Assembly: GCF_015234305.1 (NCBI RefSeq)
Contig: NZ_JADGMI010000003.1
Span: 1-64,000 of the forward strand
DNA length: 64,000 nt
Reading direction: 5' to 3'
DNA from: Superficieibacter sp. 1612_C1
GTDB taxonomy: Bacteria; Pseudomonadota; Gammaproteobacteria; Enterobacterales; Enterobacteriaceae
In this document: positions 8,022-17,368 of the stretch, one piece after another
Layout: each line of letters begins with the position of its first letter
Position numbering within the stretch: position 1 is the first letter of the stretch
Notes under the pieces: generated by a model
What the model saw: only the letters and a program-made list of their open reading frames with translations
What the model was told of the DNA's origin: nothing
The model's database searches: none
Program-made: the position numbers and the translations under genes

Positions 8022-9295
8022 AAACTATGCTCCTGATGGACTAATGTGTTTTTCCTGGATAAAAAATAGACTGCAAGAATAATGGCACCCAGCGGGTGAA
8101 GTAGTGCGCCCGCGTAAATCGGGACGGAATAGCCAAAGTGGTCTATAATCGTGCCCACAAAGCCATTGAAAATAATGGAACTGATGCCCCCAAGCGCACT
8201 CATAATACCGATTGCAGTGGCAATGGCGATTCGGGGTGCAAGGCCACCCATCATGATAGTCGCCATGCTAAGCCATGCCGTACACATGAAATTGATAACC
8301 GTCATAATGCCGGTGGCGGCAATGTCATTGGTGACTGAGGGCAAAAGAAAGACAAGGGGGCAGAGGCAGGTCACCGACCAGATAATGATAAGTCGGGCAC
8401 GCGTTGGCTCGACGCCGCGCGCCACCAGGCGGTCCGAAACCTTGCACGCCACCAGCACGCCAAACACGGCGGCAAGCGGGGGGAACCACATCAACTCCCC
8501 GACACGGGATAAGGAGAGCCCCAGTTTTTCCTGCATAAAACCAACCTGCCAGTACTGATAGAAAAACCAGAACGGGTCTGTCAACAGGCGGGCAAAAATC
8601 AACACCCAGATAGGCTTAGAGGTCAGCACCAGTCGGTAGCGTTGTGCCATTGTAATATGGGTATCCGCGAGTTTCACGGGCTCACTGCCCACCGCAACCG
8701 GCGGGCGACGGCTGGCCATAAACCACAGAAAACCGATAATGACCCCGGCACAGGCCGGAATGAAGAACGCCCAGCGCCAGCCAGTAGAGAGGGTAATCCA
8801 GGCGACAAACGGCGGTGCAATAATGAGTCCCAGCGACTGGATAATATTGGTTAACTGAAAGGCAAAGGCCCGCTGTTCGGCTTTAAACCAGGTAAATACC
8901 GCCAGGGTTAATGCTGGCACAATACCGGATTCAGCCATGCCTAATAATACCCTCCCGGCCAGCAAGCCACTGAGTGATGTGGCAAGCCCGGTAATTAATG
9001 TGGCAGCAGCCATTAATACCATCAGCCCCGTAATCACAAATCGACTGCCATATCTGTCGACCAGTACGCCTGAGAAAAAATACATAATGGTATAAGGCAG
9101 CATAAACGCCGTTATCAGTAATGAATAATCAGTATTGCTGACATGCATTTCATGCATCAGGGTGGTTTTCAGAATGGAAACGATTTGTCTGTCAAAGGAA
9201 AAGAAGAAGAGCACACAACCCAACAATACCAACAGTATTGCTACCGGAAGGTCGAATTGCCTTATTTTTTGTAGTGACGCCGTGCTGCTATTCAT
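8018..9295 (-). CDS. MFS transporter, hexuronate/anion:cation symporter type
   Basis: 425 residues, 12 predicted transmembrane segments. The first loop motif GVLVDRYGSR and LLGMAESGIVPALTLAVFTWF are typical of the anion:cation symporter group (ExuT, GudP, RhiT-like). FFSFDRQIVSILKTTLMHEM resembles the group's TM1 region. It probably imports a uronate-containing mono- or oligosaccharide across the inner membrane for the BNR-4 enzyme encoded directly downstream with ATGA overlap. The start is ATG at 9295, preceded by TGGAGTAGCT. A CRP-like site lies 90 bp upstream. Confidence 0.85.
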   Translation of the reverse strand: MNSSTASLQKIRQFDLPVAILLVLLGCVLFFFSFDRQIVSILKTTLMHEMHVSNTDYSLLITAFMLPYTIMYFFSGVLVDRYGSRFVITGLMVLMAAATLITGLATSLSGLLAGRVLLGMAESGIVPALTLAVFTWFKAEQRAFAFQLTNIIQSLGLIIAPPFVAWITLSTGWRWAFFIPACAGVIIGFLWFMASRRPPVAVGSEPVKLADTHITMAQRYRLVLTSKPIWVLIFARLLTDPFWFFYQYWQVGFMQEKLGLSLSRVGELMWFPPLAAVFGVLVACKVSDRLVARGVEPTRARLIIIWSVTCLCPLVFLLPSVTNDIAATGIMTVINFMCTAWLSMATIMMGGLAPRIAIATAIGIMSALGGISSIIFNGFVGTIIDHFGYSVPIYAGALLHPLGAIILAVYFLSRKNTLVHQEHSL

Positions 9296-9384
9296 AGCTA
9301 CTCCACATTAAGTTTTAGGGCTCGGTAATAACAGTGGAGAGTATATTGAGTGGGAACGCGCTGTAATCTTCCCGCTGCGCGCTA

Positions 9385-9400
9385 TGTGAATAAGGTCATT
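9385..9400. promoter_or_regulatory. CRP-like site upstream of the MFS/BNR-4 operon
   Basis: TGTGAATAAGGTCATT matches TGTGA-N6-TCA, 90 bp upstream of the MFS start. It is the third such site in the locus, one for each transcript. Confidence 0.4.
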
Positions 9401-9762
9401 ATCATTTGAAGATTCACGACAAAATTCTTCTGCGGCTGGCATTTTTGTGAAAAGAACCAGGACAGAGTTAGAATTTACTTAAAAGAAGTGTCAGTCCATA
9501 GCATCAATCTATAACCAACCTGCCACGGGCCTGGCACAGGTCATGAAAGTCTACCGGGATGTGCGTTTCATCTTTAAAGAATGGTTGATATTTCGTCAAA
9601 ATGGGATACCTCATTCAGGGTAGCGCAGTATGGCGTTGAGGCCTGAAGGCATAAAAGCACGATTTGCTAAAATCATCTTCTATCGTACCCGTTTCCGGAT
9701 GCAGAACTGTTCAAATCACTTCCATGAATGGGGTCGTGTATACTTGCCTCACTCAATGATAA
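9401..9762. other. intergenic stretch before the Tn3-family remnant
   Basis: About 360 bp between the sugar locus promoter and the first clear tnpA sequence. I see no intact gene. Part may be diverged or shuffled tnpA sequence, but no frame is convincing. Confidence 0.35.
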
Positions 9763-10242
9763 ACGCATCCGCTTTATCCGAAACAAAATGGTCTGGCAAA
9801 GGCACTGAGGGAGATCGGGCGTATAGAAAGATCATTGTTTATGCTGGATTGGTTCCGGGATCCTTCCCTGCGCCGGCGCGTACAAGCGGGGTTGAATAAA
9901 GGTGAGGCCCGCAATGCCCTGGCGCGAGCAGTCTTTATGCACCGACTGGGGGAAATCAGAGATCGGGGACTGGAAAACCAGAACTACCGGACCAGTGGGC
10001 TGACGTTGCTGACTGCGGCGATCTCACTTTGGAATACGGTATATATAGAAAGAGCCATAGATTCTCTGAAACGGAAAGATATCCTGCTAAATCAACATCT
10101 TATTTCTCATCTTTTTCCGCTCGGATGGGAGCACATAAATCTGAGTGGGGATTACGTCTGCCGAAAGAACCTCAAGTTGAGACAAGGTAAATACCGCACA
10201 TTACGCTCAGTGGATAGCAGTCTGTACAAAAAAGAGTTTTAG
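9763..10242 (+). pseudogene. Tn3-family transposase TnpA, C-terminal fragment
   Basis: From about 9763 the plus strand encodes [20 protein letters not shown], then [59 protein letters not shown] and [19 protein letters not shown]. This is the conserved C-terminal end of Tn3-family transposases (about 1,000 residues when intact). A stop at 9760 and loss of everything upstream make it a remnant of about 160 residues. The natural stop at 10240-10242 runs into a terminal-inverted-repeat-like sequence that is interrupted by an IS110-family element. Confidence 0.9.
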
Positions 10243-10253
10243 CGTAGGATATT
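10240..10253 (+). repeat. inner half of a Tn3-family terminal inverted repeat
   Basis: Directly at the tnpA stop the sequence reads TTAGCGTAGGAT (from 10239), close to the inner end of Tn21/Tn501-type 38-bp repeats (CTTAGCGTACGAT). The rest of the repeat resumes after the IS110-family element at 11582-11602. Confidence 0.7.
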
Positions 10254-11580
10254 TAATGAGATGGTCACTCCCTCCTTCCCGGTACTATGCTGAGGACAGG
10301 CTTTCATTCGGAGAACTATCATGGAAAACATTGCGCTCATTGGTATCGATCTGGGTAAAAACTCTTTCCATATTCATTGCCAGGATCGTCGCGGGAAGGC
10401 TGTTTACCGTAAAAAATTTACCCGGCCAAAGTTGATCGAATTTTTGGCGACATGCCCCGCTACAACCATCGCAATGGAAGCCTGTGGCGGTTCTCACTTT
10501 ATGGCACGCAAGTTGGAAGAGTTGGGGCATTCCCCAAAGCTGATATCACCACAATTTGTCCGCCCGTTCGTTAAAAGCAATAAAAACGACTTTGTCGACG
10601 CCGAAGCTATTTGTGAAGCTGCATCGCGTCCGTCTATGCGTTTTGTGCAGCCCAGAACGGAATCTCAGCAGGCAATGCGGGCTCTGCATCGTGTCCGTGA
10701 ATCCCTGGTTCAGGATAAGGTAAAAACAACCAATCAAATGCATGCTTTTCTGCTGGAATTTGGCATTAGCGTTCCCCGAGGAGCTGCCGTTATTAGCCGA
10801 CTGAGTACCATTCTTGAGGATAATAGTTTGCCTCTTTACCTCAGCCAGTTATTGCTGAAATTACAACAGCATTATCACTATCTTGTTGAGCAGATTAAAG
10901 ATTTGGAATCCCAGTTGAAACGAAAGTTGGACGAAGATGAGGTTGGACAGCGCTTGCTGAGCATTCCCTGCGTCGGAACACTGACAGCGAGTACTATTTC
11001 AACTGAGATTGGCGACGGGAAGCAGTACGCCAGCAGCCGTGACTTTGCGGCGGCAACAGGGCTTGTACCTCGGCAGTACAGCACGGGAGGTAGGACGACA
11101 TTGCTGGGAATTAGTAAGCGAGGTAATAAAAAGATCCGAACTTTGTTGGTTCAATGTGCCAGGGTATTCATACAAAAACTGGAACACCAGTCTGGCAAAT
11201 TGGCCGATTGGGTCAGGGATTTACTGTGCCGGAAAAGCAACTTTGTCGTCACTTGTGCTCTGGCAAACAAGCTGGCCAGAATAGCCTGGGCCCTAACGGC
11301 ACGACAGCAAACTTATGTAGCATAACGGCAGAAATACACCGGTTTAAAGAATTACTGATCTGGTTTTGCGAATACTGATATTGATGATACTAACGGCCCA
11401 CCGGCCTGTTGAGGAACCTGTAAAACGGAAAGGCTCATTGAAGCCGTATATTTTCTGGAGGTTCATCAGGCGCGGAACTCATCAAGGCGCGGGAATAAAA
11501 TCCCATTCAGACGCCGGATAGATTCAAGCAAGCCAACTTGTCGTCAAAATCGGTGTTGCAAAAACGGGAGTGACCATAGA
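10254..11580 (+). mobile_element. IS110-family (IS1111 group) element, IS4321/IS5075-like, inside a Tn3-family repeat
   Basis: ATGGTCACTCCC (10261-10272) and GGGAGTGACCAT (11566-11577) are perfect 12-bp subterminal inverted repeats, about 1,317 bp apart outer edge to outer edge. IS1111-group elements have such subterminal repeats and make no target duplication. The flanking sequences are the two halves of a Tn3/Tn21-type terminal repeat, which is the known target of IS4321 and IS5075. Exact ends are uncertain by a few bases. Confidence 0.85.
10321..11325 (+). CDS. IS110-family transposase (DEDD recombinase)
   Basis: 334 residues, full length. The N-terminal DEDD domain begins ALIGIDLGKNSFHIHCQD (first Asp) with MEACGGSHF (Glu) and KNDFVDAEAICEAA (the two final Asp). 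The C-terminal transposase_20 region has LLSIPCVGTLTAS and GLVPRQYSTGGRT with the conserved Ser/Gly cluster. It uses a RuvC-like catalytic centre rather than DDE chemistry. GGAGAACTATC precedes the ATG. No frameshift is seen, so the element looks active. Confidence 0.95.
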   Translation: MENIALIGIDLGKNSFHIHCQDRRGKAVYRKKFTRPKLIEFLATCPATTIAMEACGGSHFMARKLEELGHSPKLISPQFVRPFVKSNKNDFVDAEAICEAASRPSMRFVQPRTESQQAMRALHRVRESLVQDKVKTTNQMHAFLLEFGISVPRGAAVISRLSTILEDNSLPLYLSQLLLKLQQHYHYLVEQIKDLESQLKRKLDEDEVGQRLLSIPCVGTLTASTISTEIGDGKQYASSRDFAAATGLVPRQYSTGGRTTLLGISKRGNKKIRTLLVQCARVFIQKLEHQSGKLADWVRDLLCRKSNFVVTCALANKLARIAWALTARQQTYVA

Positions 11581-11581
11581 T

Positions 11582-11602
11582 ACCGTTTTCCAAGCGGACC
11601 CC
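11582..11602 (+). repeat. outer half of the split Tn3-family terminal inverted repeat
   Basis: Right after the IS110-family end the sequence reads ACCGTTTTCCAAGCGGACCC and one more C. It matches the outer part of Tn21-type repeats in its CCGTTTTC block and terminal GACCCC. With 10240-10253 it makes up one repeat, so the Tn3-family transposon ended at 11602. Confidence 0.7.
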
Positions 11603-11660
11603 TTTATTGTCAGTGTCAGCTTGATACCAGTAGAGGATAATTCCGTCGCGCTATCCCAGT

Positions 11661-11942
11661 TCATTTCCCCAGGGAGACAGGAAAAATCAGCTTTCTGCTG
11701 AGTAGCCTATCAATAGCCATACGCAGCAACTGGATTTCGGTGTTTGTCGTTTCGTTTTCAGATGAAATTTTTTCAAATGTAGCGTAAATGTCTTCTCGAA
11801 TACGGCTTTTACTCTGTTCATCGAGATGGGCATACATCACCTGAAAAACCATGGACACGACATTCAGCTGGACCATACAAGCTCTGCTTGATACATCTGC
11901 TTCAGCCATCTTCTCCAGTAAATCAGCAAGCAATGCTTTCAT
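11661..11942 (-). CDS. iraP: IraP-like anti-adaptor (RpoS stabilisation) protein
   Basis: 93 residues, predominantly helical: MKALLADLLEKMAEADVSSR, a central heptad-like segment (LNVVSMVFQVMYAHLDEQSK) and a C-terminal IQLLRMAIDRLLSRK. Length, the MKxLxAxLLxKxA start and the LLR...LL ending match E. coli IraP (86 residues), which binds RssB and blocks ClpXP degradation of RpoS during phosphate starvation. The sequence has diverged considerably, so this is a family-level call. GGAGAACTC sits before the ATG. It lies just outside the Tn3-family repeat and upstream of nothing in the same direction, hence a single-gene unit, apparently acquired. Confidence 0.6.
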   Translation of the reverse strand: MKALLADLLEKMAEADVSSRACMVQLNVVSMVFQVMYAHLDEQSKSRIREDIYATFEKISSENETTNTEIQLLRMAIDRLLSRKLIFPVSLGK

Positions 11943-12130
11943 GAGTTCTCCAGAACAGACAGGCTTTAATGGTTTCCTTTATTCATAACATAATTACCCC
12001 ATCCTGCTGCAATAACCGCTTTATCGGAATCCTTCACCATTTACGACTTGAAGCGGTCACATGAGGAGGCGCATGGGGTTGTAAATGACAATAGCGGGAT
12101 TACCTTCGTGCAATCCCGTATAGATGCTGA

Positions 12131-12982
<852 letters not shown>

Positions 12983-13215
12983 TCAATATATGTACATTGG
13001 CTTTTATTATCAGTGCATAGTTTTTTTCGATTAGAAACAAATCATCTAATATATACATTATCGTTCGGCTCAGGAGGGGCTGTGAGCCAGTTGGAAAAAA
13101 ATAAGTGAAAAGACTCCATTGGGACAGTTTCATGAGGGAGAAGAGACAGTATATAAAATATCGCAATTTGCTTAATTCTCAGTAAATTGAGCTGCATAAG
13201 TTTTTGGCAAATGGT

Positions 13216-13276
13216 GACAGGGCAAATACCGCACATTACGCTCAATGGATAGTAGTCTGTTCAAAAAACAGACTTA
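13216..13276 (+). repeat. second copy of the Tn3-family tnpA 3' end
   Basis: These 61 bases repeat 10181-10242 with roughly ten differences. They encode [18 protein letters not shown] and a stop, the last residues of TnpA. An IS5-family element has inserted at the TA of the stop codon. The DNA between the two copies holds the IraP-like and SDR genes. Confidence 0.75.
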
Positions 13277-14144
13277 GAACCTATCCCAAAAGGACTTGTC
13301 GGATAATAAATGATGGCAATTTCTGAGAGCAAAATATGGCGGGCAACAAGTGGCAGATCAGCGATGAACTCTGGGAGAAAATGGCTCCACTCATCCCGGA
13401 GCATGAAACTCAGCACCCACTGGGGACGCATCGTAAACGCGTTGATAATCGGGCTGCGATGAATGCCATTTTCTTTGTCCTCCGGACCGGTTGCCAGTGG
13501 AATGCCCTGAACGCCACCGGGATATGTTCATCGAGTTCTGCACACCGACGCTTCCAGGAATGGCGCGATGCAGGTGTTTTCGAGCGCTTCTGGCAGAACG
13601 GTTTGCTTGCCTGCAGGCATCTGGACGGCAATGACTGGTCCTGGCTGTCGATAGACGGCTGTATGACCAAATCGCCGCTGTCAGGAACAAAAAAACAGGC
13701 CGTAATCCCACGGACAGAGGGAAACAGGGAGTAAAGCGCAGTCTGATGACAGATGCCAACGGGCTTCCTCTGTCACTGGTTGTTGCAGCAGCAAACACGC
13801 ATGACATCAAACTGGTTGCGGATACGCTCGATGCCCTTCAGACGGGACGTCCGGGGGGAAGACTCAGGCTCTGCCTGGACAAAGGTTACGAAGCTGGCTG
13901 GCTAAAAACGTATCTACAGAGCCGCCGTTACGAACCGCATATCCAGTCACGTAAAGAGGAGTCTGACGCCAGTAAAAACACAGACTTCAAAGCCCATCGC
14001 TGGGTCGTCGAGAGGACTCATAGCTGGATGAATCGCTTTCGCCGGGTTCTGACCCGATGGGAAAAAAAGGCCGAAAATTACGAGGCATGTTGCATTTTGC
14101 CTGTGGTCTTATCGTCTGGAATAAAGTCCTACTGGGATAGGTTC
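13277..14144 (+). mobile_element. IS5-family (IS427 group) insertion sequence
   Basis: GAACCTATCCCA at 13277 and its inverse TGGGATAGGTTC ending at 14144 are the terminal inverted repeats, giving an element of 868 bp, the usual size. TA at 13275-13276 and 14145-14146 is the 2-bp target duplication typical of this group. It lies in the second tnpA 3' end and abuts the IS630-family element. Confidence 0.85.
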
Positions 14145-14147
14145 TAA
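13336..14147 (+). CDS. IS5-family transposase in two frames (programmed frameshift)
   Basis: The first frame (13336-13734, 132 residues) begins MAGNKWQISDELWEKMAPLI and carries the DUF4096 insertion domain, TGCQWNAL and the first catalytic Asp in SIDGCMTKSP. The second (in frame through 13746-14147) carries LVVAAANTHD, LCLDKGYE (second Asp) and RWVVERTHSWMNRFRR (Glu). Frames join at an A7 tract (13689-13695), the usual slippage site in this group. The stop TAA at 14145-14147 is formed by the target duplication and flanking base outside the element. Confidence 0.85.
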
Positions 14148-15299
14148 ATAGCTGCGCGGAATAGTAGATCACTTTGAGGGAACTCAGCCCGGATTGTGCG
14201 ATCTGATCAATCGCCAAATCAAAACAAATCACCCACCGGACTGAGCAATGCCGAGCATAGCACCTATTCCCCGTGACGAACGACGCCTGATGCAGAAAGC
14301 AATCCATAAAACGCACGATAAAAATTATGCCCGCAGGCTGACTGCCATGCTGATGCTGCATCGGGGTGACCGCGTCAGCGACGTTGCCAGAACGCTCTGT
14401 TGTGCCCGTTCCTCTGTCGGACGCTGGAGTAACTGGTTCACGCTGTCGGGTGTTGCAGGACTGAAATCATTACCTGCCGGACGAGCCCGTCGCTGGCCTT
14501 TTGAGCATATCTGCACGTTATTACGTAAGCTGGTAAAACATGCTCCCGGCGATTTTGGCTACCAGCGCTCACGCTGGAGCACAGAACTTCTGACAATAAA
14601 AATCAATGAGATAACCGGCTGCCAGATACATGCCGGAGCTGTTCGCCGCTGGTTGCCGTCTACGGGGCTTATGTGGCGAAGGGCCGCGCCAACTCTGCGT
14701 ATCCGTGACCCACACAGGGATGAAAAGATGGCGGCAATCCACAAAGCACTGGACAAATGCAGCGCAGAGCATCCGGTATTTTATGACGATGAGGTAGATA
14801 TCCATCTTAATCCCAAAATCGGTGCGGACTGGCAGCTACGCGGGCAGCAAAAACGCGTGGTGACGCCGGGACAGAACGAAAAATACTATCTGGCCGGAGC
14901 ACTGCACTGCGGAACGGGTAAAGTCAGCTACGTGGGAGGTAACAGCAAAAGTTCGGCGCTGTTCATCAGCCTGCTGAAGCGGCTTAAAGCGACGTACCGG
15001 CGGGCGAAAACCATCACGCTAATCGTGGACAACTACATTATCCACAAAAGCCGGGAAACGCAGCGCTGGCTGAAGGAGAACCCGAAGTTCAGGGTCATTT
15101 ATCAACCGGTTTACTCGCCATGGGTGAATCACGTGGAACGGCTATGGCAGGCGCTTTACGACACAATAACGCGCAATCATCAGTGCCGCTCAATGTGGCA
15201 ATTGTTGAAAAAAGTTCGCCATTTTATGGAAACCGTCAGCCCGTTTCCCGCAGGCAACCATGGGCTGACAAAAGTGTAGCGGTATTAGGCGCAGCTATT
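14147..15299 (+). mobile_element. IS630-family insertion sequence (ISEc33-like)
   Basis: Ends AATAGCTGCGC (14147) and GCGCAGCTATT (to 15299) are inverted repeats. TA flanks both sides (14145-14146 and 15300-15301), as expected for IS630 targets. It directly abuts the IS5-family element, sharing the left TA. Confidence 0.85.
14248..15279 (+). CDS. IS630-family transposase
   Basis: 343 residues, full length. N-terminal helix-turn-helix (VSDVARTLCCARSSVGRWSN), then the mariner-like DDE domain: VFYDDEVDIHL (Asp), ITLIVDNYIIHKS (second Asp) and SPWVNHVERLWQALYDTITR (Glu). The first catalytic motif reads YDDEVD. No frameshift or stop interrupts it. The start is ATG at 14248 after a short leader. 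Confidence 0.9.
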   Translation: MPSIAPIPRDERRLMQKAIHKTHDKNYARRLTAMLMLHRGDRVSDVARTLCCARSSVGRWSNWFTLSGVAGLKSLPAGRARRWPFEHICTLLRKLVKHAPGDFGYQRSRWSTELLTIKINEITGCQIHAGAVRRWLPSTGLMWRRAAPTLRIRDPHRDEKMAAIHKALDKCSAEHPVFYDDEVDIHLNPKIGADWQLRGQQKRVVTPGQNEKYYLAGALHCGTGKVSYVGGNSKSSALFISLLKRLKATYRRAKTITLIVDNYIIHKSRETQRWLKENPKFRVIYQPVYSPWVNHVERLWQALYDTITRNHQCRSMWQLLKKVRHFMETVSPFPAGNHGLTKV

Positions 15300-15433
15300 T
15301 AAACAATATATATGATTTTTATCAATTGATTAGGCTAGTTCAACATATGCCGGTGCTATCTGAAACCTTACCTGACTTTCCCGCTGAAGAATCCTAAGAG
15401 GCTCCAGGGATTCCGGTGTTCCGAGGAATCATC

Positions 15434-15571
15434 ATGGCGAAAATTAAGCTCGCTAAGTCCGCTATCCAGGCACAGGCCGTTGAACTGCCGGATATGCTAG
15501 TGCCCGGCTTACTGCGCAAAATTACCCCAGAGGGTCGCGAGATGTGTACGCCTAAGACTCAATCAAGCTAA
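15434..15571 (+). pseudogene. tyrosine recombinase, N-terminal stub
   Basis: A 45-codon frame starting MAKIKLAKSAIQAQAVELPD, then VPGLLRKITPEGREM, ending in a stop after unrelated residues. The opening matches the arm-binding N-terminus of site-specific tyrosine recombinases of the phage-integrase family. All catalytic regions are missing. It stands at the border between the IS cluster and the low-GC replicon, so it may be the relic of the enzyme that brought in one of the segments. Confidence 0.55.
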
Positions 15572-15961
15572 CGCAAGTCTGAGAACCGAGTTTTGCTCAT
15601 GGTAATCTTTTCTGAAAATTTAGCCTGTGTTGGGAAAATACTAATAACGAATAATTCATTTTGAATGATAACTTGCAAAGTTAATAACAGAACATAACCC
15701 AACCTTAAAAAAAGATCCCATCCACCCTTTCAAGATAATGACACTCCCTTCTCCAAATGATTATGAAATGTAACTAAAATGAATAAGCATAAATATAAAG
15801 AGCATTTTTTGCTAAAATTTATTTTTTCTATATAAAACATTATATTAAATTAATTAAATAAAAAGAAAACGCTTGCTTATTTTTATTATTAAAAAATAAA
15901 CTTGATTAATGTTTATTTAATAATATATATTCATTCCATCAAACAATAAAGGAGAATAAAA
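15572..15961. other. AT-rich gene-free stretch
   Basis: About 390 bp of strongly AT-rich sequence with long A and T runs. No gene is supported. It probably contains the promoter of the following two-gene unit. The abrupt fall in GC marks the start of differently acquired DNA. Confidence 0.5.
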
Positions 15962-16402
15962 ATGAAAAAACAAAACTACCCAACTCTGACAAACTATCTC
16001 GCCAAAACAAATAAAAATGTAGACCTCTACAGGTTGTACAACCCTCATTTCTCTCTATTCGGTAAAACGTGCAATGAAGAACAGATTTTTTACTGTTGTT
16101 ACTTCTCCAGGCATATGATCACCGAGAGAAATATCCTAACCCTATTTTCAATCCACACCTTTCTCTTTTATAACATAAGTAAGAAGGAAACGATAAAATC
16201 ATTCTCTAATTTTCTCAAGTATGCCAACCATGACGTATTCAATAATGCATTCAAGTTTCGTGGGTGCAACATTATTTACCAAAACAAGAAGAGAGAAGTT
16301 AAAGAGATATCATGGTTTTCCTTTTCACGGATCTATGACGATATCGTAAAAATAAAAGAATATGGCACCAATCACAATAACTTTATAAAATTAGTCGCTT
16401 AA
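15962..16402 (+). CDS. uncharacterised 146-residue protein encoded before an ankyrin protein
   Basis: A low-GC gene with a good ribosome site (AAAGGAGAATAAAA-ATG). The product is basic and rich in Asn, Lys, Phe and Tyr, without a signal peptide. I recognise no family. A central segment, NILTLFSIHTFLFYNIS, is hydrophobic but flanked by charged residues, so it may be a buried helix rather than a membrane span. The stop lies 15 bp before the ankyrin-repeat gene, which has its own ribosome site, so the two form an operon. An effector/toxin and ankyrin partner arrangement is possible but is only inference from the pairing. Confidence 0.65.
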   Translation: MKKQNYPTLTNYLAKTNKNVDLYRLYNPHFSLFGKTCNEEQIFYCCYFSRHMITERNILTLFSIHTFLFYNISKKETIKSFSNFLKYANHDVFNNAFKFRGCNIIYQNKKREVKEISWFSFSRIYDDIVKIKEYGTNHNNFIKLVA

Positions 16403-16417
16403 CTAAGGAGAACACTT

Positions 16418-17368
16418 ATGAATAACTATACCACACTTAATTTATTATTCAGTGAAACCAAAAAAGACGTCCAAAATTGTATTGCAGCTGGCATTAATGT
16501 CAACTCAACGCTGTACGAGAATGGAAATGCACTTTTCTATAACCATCATTTTAATGCGATTAAGGCCATGATCGAAGCCGGGATAGATCTGAACTATATC
16601 AATCACTTTGGAAATAATGCTTTATTTAATTATAACACACCTAAAATCCTCAGACTCCTGATTGATTCTGGCATTAACATTCACCAAACCAATCAAATGG
16701 GAGATAATTGTCTCGCCAGTCATTGGAGGAATGTAGAGTGCATGAAAATCCTCACTGACGCTGGTATTAATATCCACAATAAGGATAGTAATGGACAAAC
16801 CATTCTTCATAAAACATATGATAATGACAGCTTTGATTACATGGTAAATGCAGGTTGCGATATTAATCACAGGGACAGTAATGGTTTGGCTCCATTGGAT
16901 TTGACAGGTAAATCAGGAAAGGAATATGACTTTATAGTAGCAGCTCTTGCTCGCCACATAGATAAAATCGATACTCTCCCAACACTTTTTAAGCATTTAT
17001 CTGTTGAATCGTTACCTCTGATAGCTTTACTTCATAAAAAAGGCCTCCAATTTACCATTACTCAGCAATGCACTTTTACACTCTATGTAAGAGAAATGAA
17101 AGAATTCTTTACCGAGTTGAAGAAGTATACAAATATCAGTCACATTAATTTTTACAATCTTGGTAATCAAGAACACATTGGCACCTATACTGGTATTGAG
17201 AGAGTGAAATGGTTTATTCGTAATGATATCAGAATTGACGACGATATACTGAGACAGCGTGCTGACTCTGATAAGATCTTTGATTATATCGCAGGCAGAG
17301 AGAACAAAGACCTATTCAAAATTATGAAGCCAGAACTCAAACTTAATCCTAAGCGAAGACGAATTTGA
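16418..17368 (+). CDS. ankyrin-repeat protein with a novel C-terminal domain (copy 1)
   Basis: 316 residues. From residue about 30 to 160 there are four to five ankyrin-type repeats of 30-33 residues: AIKAMIEAGIDLNYINHFGN, ILRLLIDSGINIHQTNQMGD, CMKILTDAGINIHNKDSNGQ, FDYMVNAGCDINHRDSNG. The C-terminal 120 residues are not ankyrin and share INFYN, YTGIERVKWFIRNDI and flanking spacing with the second ankyrin protein at 26507-27481. No signal peptide. Low GC, ribosome site AAGGAGAACACTT. It probably binds a protein partner. The association with the preceding gene and with the mobilization module to its right is notable. Function unknown. Confidence 0.8.
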   Translation: MNNYTTLNLLFSETKKDVQNCIAAGINVNSTLYENGNALFYNHHFNAIKAMIEAGIDLNYINHFGNNALFNYNTPKILRLLIDSGINIHQTNQMGDNCLASHWRNVECMKILTDAGINIHNKDSNGQTILHKTYDNDSFDYMVNAGCDINHRDSNGLAPLDLTGKSGKEYDFIVAALARHIDKIDTLPTLFKHLSVESLPLIALLHKKGLQFTITQQCTFTLYVREMKEFFTELKKYTNISHINFYNLGNQEHIGTYTGIERVKWFIRNDIRIDDDILRQRADSDKIFDYIAGRENKDLFKIMKPELKLNPKRRRI

